Positions 34,436-40,981 of a stretch of DNA of 64,000 nt are shown here, in pieces. A model generated the notes under the pieces. The model worked only from the letters and a program-made list of their open reading frames with translations, was not told where the DNA came from and searched no databases. How positions within the stretch are numbered: position 1 is the stretch's first letter; the number at the start of each line of letters is the position of its first letter. Source of the DNA: an uncultured Bacteroidales bacterium (GTDB taxonomy: Bacteria > Bacteroidota > Bacteroidia > Bacteroidales > UBA1715); contig CALAUG010000032.1 in NCBI GenBank assembly GCA_937892155.1, forward strand, positions 1-64,000, written 5' to 3'. The position numbers and the translations under genes were made by a program.

Positions 34436-35704
34436 ATGAAATTGAAAATCTCAAATCTCGGCCCTATTGATTCAATGGTAATCGATATGTCGAAACCTTT
34501 TTTCCTTTTTGCTGGCGACAATAGTACGGGGAAGACGTATGCCGCAACATTCCTTTACACTTTAATCAAAGTAATTTCCTTCTATATAGATCCTCGTGGC
34601 CTACATGAAATACAAAGAATTGAAAACAATATTGAAGGAGAATTGAATGCCGATGAGTTATACGATGCTCTAGATGAATTGCTCAAGAATCGACAGGAAT
34701 ACATTCTAAAGTACATGAATTTGAGTATTCCAGCAGATTCGTTTAAATGTGTAATTGTAACCTCAAGAAAAGAATGGAAAGAGGAATTGTTTAAAAAATC
34801 GGTATCTGTTTGGTCTAATTATATCGTAAAAAAAACAAATTCCTACGGGTATCATCTTGAATTGCATGTAGCGGGCGAAAGTTATCTGTCGTTGGCGCAA
34901 TCTTGGATGATAACTTCTTTGTTTTTTGATGGTATTATTGGAGCTCAGATGTTTACTGCAGAACGTAGTGGAATCTATACTTTCAGCAAGGAATTGTCCG
35001 TGGGACGACTTAGAAACCCTGATGAACGACTCAATGCTCGATACCCAAGACCAATTGCGGATGGATTGGCGGATGCGGCTGATTTGGCGAATAAAACGAA
35101 AAACACTTTTAGAAATGGCGCTTTTGCTGAAGAAATTGAAAACATGATTTTGCATGGCAATCTTACTGTTTCTGAAGAAGGTGAGGTTTTGTATCACGTT
35201 TCTAATGGTACTGAACTCGGGTTCAATGAATCATCATCAGCTATCAAAACTTTGGCTCCATTGGTGTTTTATTTACGCCATTCTGCTGGTCAGTACAACA
35301 TTCTATTTGTGGATGAACCGGAGTTAAACCTTCACCCGAAGAATCAAATACTATTGGCTAGGATCTTCGTTAAGATGATAAATGCTGGATTGAGGTTGGT
35401 TATCAGTACCCATAGCGACTACATCATTCGCGAAATCAACAATATGATTATGGCGGATGGATTGGATAAAGCTAGTGACAAGATTTTGATGGAAAAAGGA
35501 TATGACAAAAGTCTATGTTTGTCGCAAGACAAATTTGCACCCTATCTATTTGAAAAGAATACCAAAGGAAAAGTGAGGGTTACTCCGCTTGAGGTGGATC
35601 GATATGGATTCAATATGCCGTCTATCGATGATGCCATTAATAATCAGAATGAAGTGACGAACACCTTTTATGAAGTTTTGAAATACGACCACTCAAACGA
35701 CTAA
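34436..35704 (+). CDS. AAA ATPase of a second putative defence pair
   Basis: A 422-residue ATPase of the AAA_15/DUF3696-like (OLD-related) group. Walker A is FFLFAGDNSTGKTYAATFL (Gly-x4-GKT, about residues 23-40), with Ser-Thr in place of the usual small residues. Walker B is YNILFVDEPELNLHPKNQ (about 282-299), followed by VISTHSDYIIREINNMI. An ABC-like signature is not obvious (NESSSAIKTLAPLVFYL stands there, as in OLD-related proteins). It is transcribed from its own likely promoter and is followed three bases later by a PD-(D/E)XK-like gene. A two-gene anti-phage module is inferred from pairing and neighbourhood. Confidence 0.8.
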   Translation: MKLKISNLGPIDSMVIDMSKPFFLFAGDNSTGKTYAATFLYTLIKVISFYIDPRGLHEIQRIENNIEGELNADELYDALDELLKNRQEYILKYMNLSIPADSFKCVIVTSRKEWKEELFKKSVSVWSNYIVKKTNSYGYHLELHVAGESYLSLAQSWMITSLFFDGIIGAQMFTAERSGIYTFSKELSVGRLRNPDERLNARYPRPIADGLADAADLANKTKNTFRNGAFAEEIENMILHGNLTVSEEGEVLYHVSNGTELGFNESSSAIKTLAPLVFYLRHSAGQYNILFVDEPELNLHPKNQILLARIFVKMINAGLRLVISTHSDYIIREINNMIMADGLDKASDKILMEKGYDKSLCLSQDKFAPYLFEKNTKGKVRVTPLEVDRYGFNMPSIDDAINNQNEVTNTFYEVLKYDHSND

Positions 35705-35707
35705 GTT

Positions 35708-36298
35708 ATGCAATACATTGATTATCTTGAATGGATTCTAAACTCAAATTTCTTGCAAAACGGGAAAGATGCTTTGACTATGATAGAACCAGCAGATGCT
35801 GAAAATCCAGAACAAAGGGTGAATATAAAAATTGCAACCAATGCCATTTCAAGTATGAAACTTTATCGTTTTAACAACCTTACAGAAAATGATAAAGTAC
35901 TGTTCCCTTTCTTTAATCAATCCACAATTGAGCCTACGGCACCACGTGGATTGAACAGTTTTTGTGATTATATATTATTGGTACAGCATGATAACGGTCT
36001 GTTTGTTTTTTTCTTGGAAATGAAGCGTGGTAGACATGAGGATGCAACGAAACAAATTGAAGCATCTTCTTTGTTTTTCGATTATGTTCTTCGTTCTGCG
36101 GAACGAATAAAAGAGGAGAATGGCTCTTCTGATTTTGATGTCAATCAAGTTCAGTATCGTAGGATTGTCATCAATAAAACTTACAGTAATAAGAGGATAA
36201 CAAAAGACAAAGATATTGAAGACTTTGATTTGAACTCAACTATGCTTCATAAATGTTATGATGAATTCCGCCCCATTGCATATTGTAAGCGCAACTAA
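35708..36298 (+). CDS. PD-(D/E)XK nuclease-like partner of the ATPase
   Basis: A 196-residue protein that I do not recognise as a named family. It shows a candidate PD-(D/E)XK active site: Asp87 in NSFCDYILLV, then Glu104-x-Lys106 in FVFFLEMKRG, with the hydrophobic strands on both sides expected for that fold. An upstream helix could supply a further acidic residue. Start three bases after the ATPase stop indicates translation together. Eight bases after its stop a copy of the hsdR start begins. It may be the effector nuclease of the pair; this needs structural confirmation. Confidence 0.65.
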   Translation: MQYIDYLEWILNSNFLQNGKDALTMIEPADAENPEQRVNIKIATNAISSMKLYRFNNLTENDKVLFPFFNQSTIEPTAPRGLNSFCDYILLVQHDNGLFVFFLEMKRGRHEDATKQIEASSLFFDYVLRSAERIKEENGSSDFDVNQVQYRRIVINKTYSNKRITKDKDIEDFDLNSTMLHKCYDEFRPIAYCKRN

Positions 36299-36306
36299 AT
36301 CAATAT

Positions 36307-36390
36307 ATGGCTATGCCTTTATCCAAAACCGACGAACAAGCCTTCGAGGCATTAATTGAAAAAGCACTTGTTGGCAGTAGCCGAGTTGAA
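36307..36390 (+). pseudogene. Remnant resembling the first codons of hsdR, copy 2, fused to foreign DNA
   Basis: The frame starts at ATG 36307 and reads KTDEQAFEALIEKALVGSSR, closely matching copy 1 at 34239 (shared FEALIEK..VGS). After about 28 codons (36373-36396) the homology must end, because from there the opposite strand encodes the tail of a cohesin-like protein. The open frame that continues to 36489 is only the antisense of that gene. The junction is a recombination or deletion point, or an assembly join. Confidence 0.6.
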
Positions 36391-37521
36391 CGTGGAACCC
36401 GAAATGCCGTCGCCTTGCCACGTTCCGCCTGTCGGTGTGGCTTGCAAGGATACAGTTTCACCTTTTGCAATCTCCGAAACGGTTGGTGAAATTTGAACCT
36501 CTGTGCTTGGTGCAACCGTTACAACACCATTGACGAACGTAACGGTTGGTTCTTCACCATCGCCAGAACCTGTATATTCAAAACTTATAGGCGTAATGTC
36601 AGATGTTCCCGATTCCAACGCCTTGAAACGTAACGTACCAATGTTGCCACCTCTGAATCCTGTTCCATTTCCTATGCTGACAATTGCACTTACCATTCCA
36701 TTGCCACAATCTTTGAAACGAACAAAGTTTGATTGGGAATTTACTCCTTCAAGTTGGAGAACAGACGAATTATAGCGTACCGAGAAAAACATACTGTTTA
36801 CACAATAGCATTCCACATCGGACATTGAAAGTGCGACATCAAAAACATCGTTTTGACATACCGACTTGTTTTCAGCCGAAATAACCATTTCGCATTGCTG
36901 CGGTTGTGGGCAGTCGCCAACAGGAGCGACGTACGGATGCAGACAATTATATGAAACGCACCCCTCTCCGTTTTGGGCACATACAACCATATTTCCTGCA
37001 ACGCCGTGGAAATCAACAACGGCTGTATTGCCACTTTGCGACACCAATGTGTTACCTTCGGGAACCGTCCACGTGAAAGATTGCGCGTTGTTTGCCGTTG
37101 CCGTATAAACCACTCCTTTTTGCTCTAAACATACTGCACCCCAACCTGTTGGACCATCAACAGAAACCATAGTAGGGCGAATGTTCTTTGCTATTTCTTT
37201 TATGCTTGTTCGCAAAACAGAGTTTCCGTCACGTTCTGTAACACGCAATATAACCGTTCCTGTACCTTCTGTAAAACGAACTGTTACAGAATTCCCTATT
37301 GCTGTTTTCGAAGGATTAAAATCTGCGCCGCCTTCTATTGACCATTCATATACAACGTTTGAAGAAGATGCTAAAACTTCATACTGCAGGTAATCAATAG
37401 AAGAGATTGATTCCTTACAATCTGTTGGTAAACCTATTATCTCGAGGTTCTGGGCATACGAACAAACCACCGCCAAAAGTAGTGCGACGATTGTAATTCC
37501 TATTTTATTTCTATACCTCAT
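36352..37521 (-). CDS. Secreted protein with cohesin-like domain, 3' truncated
   Basis: A 389-residue secreted protein (signal peptide ending VCSYAQ). After Ig/PKD-like strands (about 25-200) comes a cohesin-like domain (about 218-345): NDVFDVALSMSDVECYCVNSMFFSVRYNSSVLQLEGVN, then GTLRFKALESGTSDITPISF and FVNGVVTVAP, the typical order of cohesin strands. The end, GGTWQGDGISGSTFNS, is the opening of another Ig-like repeat that stops abruptly; the last ~10 codons are antisense to the hsdR remnant. A T9SS tail expected from its neighbours is missing. The gene is therefore broken by the junction near 36373-36396. Confidence 0.75.
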   Translation of the reverse strand: MRYRNKIGITIVALLLAVVCSYAQNLEIIGLPTDCKESISSIDYLQYEVLASSSNVVYEWSIEGGADFNPSKTAIGNSVTVRFTEGTGTVILRVTERDGNSVLRTSIKEIAKNIRPTMVSVDGPTGWGAVCLEQKGVVYTATANNAQSFTWTVPEGNTLVSQSGNTAVVDFHGVAGNMVVCAQNGEGCVSYNCLHPYVAPVGDCPQPQQCEMVISAENKSVCQNDVFDVALSMSDVECYCVNSMFFSVRYNSSVLQLEGVNSQSNFVRFKDCGNGMVSAIVSIGNGTGFRGGNIGTLRFKALESGTSDITPISFEYTGSGDGEEPTVTFVNGVVTVAPSTEVQISPTVSEIAKGETVSLQATPTGGTWQGDGISGSTFNSATANKCFFN

Positions 37522-37534
37522 TGTTTTTCTTCTT

Positions 37535-39940
37535 TTATCTCACCACAACTTTTTCTATTTGTGTTCCGCAATGCACAAAATACGTACCCGATGGCATGGA
37601 AACATTATTTTGCACCTTTTGCCCTGCCACATTGTATATTGCATATTCCTCACAACTGCATTCTATTTTTCCGTTTACAACACGGATTTGAATATCATCT
37701 GCAGAAACAGGGTCTATGGCACTGCCCCCATTGTTTACTATAAACTCTTGGCTTTGCACTGTTTCAAATATTTCATCGTCTTCTGGCACTACTTTTATTA
37801 TATAATTTGCTTCTATGCTTTTCGGTAATGTTATAGAAAATGGTTCTCCCGATTTTATTTCTATTTTTTCATTTACTACAATAGAAGAGCCATTTACTTG
37901 TTCCACCAAAACCTTTGCGGTATAAGTTTGATTATCTGCATTGCTTATGGAGCATTGGATTGTGCCGTTTTCTTGCTTTTCAAATGAATATTCTAAGGTT
38001 TTTACCTTACGAATACCTTTATATATTCTAAGCATATTACCAATGGTGGGAATTCCATAAATTACATTATTGTCAGCCTTTGAAATTTTTTCAATAGGTG
38101 GATATTGTGAGACACTCTCTTCATACCATGTTTCTCCACCATCTATGGAAACAAGTACTGTATCATTGGGATAATCCAGAGCATCTGACAATGATGGAAT
38201 TACCAACGTGTCTTTAGAATAAACCAACAAAGTTGAATACGTATACGCAGGAGCATAATACTCACTCCCTTGCCAAACCTTTTTGAAATTGTATTCAGTA
38301 GTATCGCAAGTATATACATGTCCATTAATTCTATCCATCAATATCCATTTCCCATCATGAAAAGCCGTGTTAATCCAAGCAATTCTATTTACGTTATCTT
38401 CAGAAACAAGCGAAAATGTCAACCTTTTTTCAGAATTAACGTTTGCCAATAATATTGTCTTTGAATCATCATTTGGGAATAACCCAATATGCTTGTTTGC
38501 AAAGCAACCGTTTGCTAAATCTCCACCATAATTGTAAAAATCCATACTGATGTTGAATATATTCTCCCACGTATTGCCACCATCGAGGGTTTGAAATAAA
38601 TCTATGTCATCATAAACATATCCAAAACTTTCTGTGAAAAACTGCATATTTCTCGCTATTGTTCCCGATAACATGTTCATATTTTTCCCAACCCACGATT
38701 CACCGCCATCTCGAGATATGAACAAACTATCTGTACTTGTCATATATATAACATCATTAGGGAAAAACTGCATCTTGTATAATGTGGTATTGAAATCTTT
38801 GTAATCCCATGTTTTACCGCCATTTGAGGAATAAAACAACCTACCATTTTTTGTACCTATTATAAAAATCTCGTTCTTGGATTTTACGAATATGTCTTTC
38901 CCTTCCATGTTCCCTTTGTATATATATGAATAACGAGTGTTATTTAGGGCTGTGGTTGTCACATCTGTGGGTGGTGTGTATGTTTCTTTTGTAAACTGCC
39001 ATGTCCGCATACTATCAGTGGATATTATTTTATTATTATCAATATCATATCCTCCCGAAACAGTAGCCCAAACCTTACCGTTTCCTAAATCATACATAGA
39101 CTTGGGAACATTATAATATGCAATAACACCATTACCCCAATCATACATGTTTATTATTCGACAACGTTCCAATGTTTTGCTTATTTGACTTGATACAGTT
39201 AAAATAATGTATCCGTTTTCAAATTGAAACAAGTGTTTTGGTGTAATTCTAAGTTGTTCGGCTTTCCATGTCATTCCGCCATCTTTTGTCACACTATAGC
39301 CTACATTTGCAAAGACATATCCTAACTGATTGTTTACAAACGCCATATAAAAAGTTTTACTTTGTGGTAAAACTTCTTGGGAAAAAACATCATTTGTTGT
39401 CAAAGCCCATTTTTCTCCGTAATCTGAACTTTTATATATGGCAACTTTGTTTGAACTCGTGTCAAGCACAGTCAGAAACACGGTTTGTTCATCGCTCCAT
39501 GCCGTTGTAACAATTTTATCAGATTCTTTCAACTCTAACAATGAAGAAGTCCACGAATTGCCACCATCTACAGTGTAAAGCACGTTGTTAATATATTTTC
39601 CATTTTCGTTAGATACAGAAGCGAAAATTCCGTGAAGAGAATCTTTGGCAAATTTAAATGCCAAAGGTTGATATGAAACTTCATCTAATTTTGTAATTAC
39701 ATCTAACTTTTGCCCCTTTAGACTATATGTTTGTTCCCATGTCTTTCCCGTGTCAGATGACATTGCAAGCCAGCCTTCTTTTGTAGCAACGACAACATTT
39801 CCACCTTTTGTACTCACAGATTGAGCAATTGTCATACTGAAATCGTCTGGGGTAATATCTTTCCATTCATACTCAAATATTTGAGAGTATAGTACACACG
39901 ACATTATTGTCGTGATAAATAAAGCGACAATCTTTTTCAT
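37535..39940 (-). CDS. T9SS-secreted beta-propeller protein with Asp-box (BNR/VPS10-like) repeats
   Basis: An 801-residue secreted protein. Signal peptide 1-19 (MKKIVALFITTIMSCVLYS). At least eight Asp-box motifs (S/T-x-D-x-G-x-T/S-W) are spread over residues 60-620: SSDTGKTW, TVDGGNSW, SSDYGEKW, TKDGGMTW, SSNGGKTW, SRDGGESW, TLDGGNTW and SIDGGETW, as in sialidase, sortilin and photosystem-assembly propellers. No sialidase catalytic set is evident. The C-terminus is a T9SS type A tail (about 735-801, YAIYNVAGQKVQNNVSMPSG). It sits between a dockerin gene (four bases) and the cohesin-like gene (13 bases) in one transcript. Confidence 0.87.
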   Translation of the reverse strand: MKKIVALFITTIMSCVLYSQIFEYEWKDITPDDFSMTIAQSVSTKGGNVVVATKEGWLAMSSDTGKTWEQTYSLKGQKLDVITKLDEVSYQPLAFKFAKDSLHGIFASVSNENGKYINNVLYTVDGGNSWTSSLLELKESDKIVTTAWSDEQTVFLTVLDTSSNKVAIYKSSDYGEKWALTTNDVFSQEVLPQSKTFYMAFVNNQLGYVFANVGYSVTKDGGMTWKAEQLRITPKHLFQFENGYIILTVSSQISKTLERCRIINMYDWGNGVIAYYNVPKSMYDLGNGKVWATVSGGYDIDNNKIISTDSMRTWQFTKETYTPPTDVTTTALNNTRYSYIYKGNMEGKDIFVKSKNEIFIIGTKNGRLFYSSNGGKTWDYKDFNTTLYKMQFFPNDVIYMTSTDSLFISRDGGESWVGKNMNMLSGTIARNMQFFTESFGYVYDDIDLFQTLDGGNTWENIFNISMDFYNYGGDLANGCFANKHIGLFPNDDSKTILLANVNSEKRLTFSLVSEDNVNRIAWINTAFHDGKWILMDRINGHVYTCDTTEYNFKKVWQGSEYYAPAYTYSTLLVYSKDTLVIPSLSDALDYPNDTVLVSIDGGETWYEESVSQYPPIEKISKADNNVIYGIPTIGNMLRIYKGIRKVKTLEYSFEKQENGTIQCSISNADNQTYTAKVLVEQVNGSSIVVNEKIEIKSGEPFSITLPKSIEANYIIKVVPEDDEIFETVQSQEFIVNNGGSAIDPVSADDIQIRVVNGKIECSCEEYAIYNVAGQKVQNNVSMPSGTYFVHCGTQIEKVVVR

Positions 39941-39944
39941 AGCA

Positions 39945-40376
39945 TTAATTATTTTGGTTGTTTTGACAATTAGTTTGCTCCAATATCAGTTCTGCCAATC
40001 TATCAATATCGGCATTATTGACAACGCCGTCTTTATTTATATCGGCATTATCAAGAAAACAACCATTAAGCGTATAGGTTGTTCCGCCACAATTAGTCTG
40101 AATTGTTATCGTAAACCCTCCATCAGAAGAAGGTTGTAATGTTGCGCCCTCTTGTACATATCCTTTCAGAGCGTCTAAATCTTCCAAAGAATAACCGGGC
40201 TTACCATCTATTCGAATCGGACGTTTCTCGTCTTGTGCATTATACTCCTCCTCTTTTATAAAAACACCCGAAGAGAATGATGTTGGTACGGTGTTGTGTA
40301 CCATTCTAAAAATCAAAGGACTTTTGTTTTCCTTGTTTCTGTACCGAGAATCCAATACCAAATTGATTGTAGCCAT
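39945..40376 (-). CDS. Chimeric ORF: tyrosine-integrase N-terminus joined to a dockerin tail
   Basis: A 143-residue ORF of two unlike parts. Residues 1-55 (MATINLVLDSRYRNKENKSP... and FSSGVFIKEEEY) match the N-terminal arm-binding domain of Bacteroidota phage/transposon tyrosine integrases. Residues from about 60 on (YSLEDLDALKGYV..., then DNADINKDGVVNNADIDRL) are a secreted-protein tail ending in one dockerin-type EF-hand repeat. There is no signal peptide and no integrase catalytic domain, so neither part can work as such. I read it as a fused remnant: an integrase 5' end joined to the 3' end of a dockerin gene of the downstream cluster. Confidence in the ORF is good; in its being functional, low. 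Confidence 0.6.
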   Translation of the reverse strand: MATINLVLDSRYRNKENKSPLIFRMVHNTVPTSFSSGVFIKEEEYNAQDEKRPIRIDGKPGYSLEDLDALKGYVQEGATLQPSSDGGFTITIQTNCGGTTYTLNGCFLDNADINKDGVVNNADIDRLAELILEQTNCQNNQNN

Positions 40377-40514
40377 AATTTTACAGTTTCGTTAATTTGA
40401 CAATTTTTCGCAAGTTTTTTCGGTTTACGCCTATTTACGTTATTTTACATAAATTTCTCTAACCTGCTCACACACAAAGATATACATAAAAATTGGATTA
40501 TTTTCAAGAAAAGG

Positions 40515-40550
40515 CAAAAAAAAAGCACTCACAAATTTTTGTAAGTGCTT
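40515..40550 (-). terminator. Terminator of the tRNA operon
   Basis: On the minus strand a long stem (aagcacttacaaa with tttgtgagtgctt, one G-T pair) is followed by a run of T residues. It lies 12 bases past the 3' end of tRNA-Gly. Confidence 0.85.
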
Positions 40551-40561
40551 GTCTATCAATG

Positions 40562-40634
40562 AGCGGGAAACGAGACTCGAACCCGCGACCCTTAGCTTGG
40601 AGGGCTAATGCTCTACCAACTGAGCTACTCCCGC
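40562..40634 (-). tRNA. tRNA-Gly (anticodon TCC)
   Basis: Cloverleaf by eye: acceptor GCGGGAG against TTTCCCGC, D-arm AGCTCAGTTGGTAGAGC, anticodon stem TTAGC/GCTAA with loop CCTCCAA (anticodon TCC), T-arm with GGTTCGAGTC. CCA is not encoded. Last gene of the three-tRNA transcript. Confidence 0.96.
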
Positions 40635-40636
40635 AT

Positions 40637-40720
40637 TGGTGGGAGTGGGTGGACTCGAACCACCGAAGTCATAGACGGCAGATTTACAGTCTGCTCTCGT
40701 TGCCGCTGGAGAACACTCCC
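40637..40720 (-). tRNA. tRNA-Tyr (anticodon GTA), CCA encoded
   Basis: Class II tRNA with long variable arm. Acceptor GGGAGTG/CACTCCC, anticodon stem CAGA/TCTG with loop containing GTA, T-arm GGTTCGAGTC. The genome encodes the 3' CCA (40637-40639). Two bases separate it from tRNA-Gly. Confidence 0.96.
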
Positions 40721-40724
40721 TAAG

Positions 40725-40798
40725 AGCCTCTTGTCGGATTCGAACCAACGACCCCGAGATTACAAATCACGTGCTCTGGCCAACTGAGCTAAAGAGGC
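40725..40798 (-). tRNA. tRNA-Thr (anticodon TGT)
   Basis: Acceptor GCCTCTT/AAGAGGC, D-arm AGCTCAGTTGGCCAGAGC, anticodon arm CGTGA-TTTGTAA-TCTCG (anticodon TGT, with one T-T mismatch in the stem), T-arm GTTGGTTCGAATCC. First gene of the transcript; four bases before tRNA-Tyr. Confidence 0.95.
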
Positions 40799-40839
40799 AA
40801 ACTTTTATGTTAAAGAACTATGCTTTTCAAAAAGCAGTG

Positions 40840-40870
40840 CAAATATACAACTTTTTATATTCGTGTCAAG
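40840..40870 (-). promoter_or_regulatory. Promoter of the tRNA-Thr-Tyr-Gly operon
   Basis: On the minus strand TATATTTG (40847-40840) preceded, about 17 bases further up, by CTTGAC (40870-40865). Start point expected near 40833, giving a leader of about 35 bases before tRNA-Thr. Confidence 0.6.
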
Positions 40871-40981
40871 ACTTACAAAAATTTTTAATACTTTTTTTCG
40901 TGGATTCCTCCTTAATCTCTAGCCTTTACCATCTCATCTCTAAATTTATTTATGTATTTTCGCACGCGAAAAGTTACGGAT

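Noticed and set aside
36307..36489. A 60-residue gene starting like HsdR
   Set aside because: Only the first ~28 codons look like hsdR; the rest is antisense of the cohesin-like gene, so it is listed as a remnant.
37535..39940. Sialidase
   Set aside because: Asp-boxes are present but no Arg triad or FRIP motif can be seen, so only a beta-propeller is claimed.
40493..40723. Open frame on the plus strand over tRNA genes
   Set aside because: Lies antisense to tRNA-Gly and tRNA-Tyr and the terminator.
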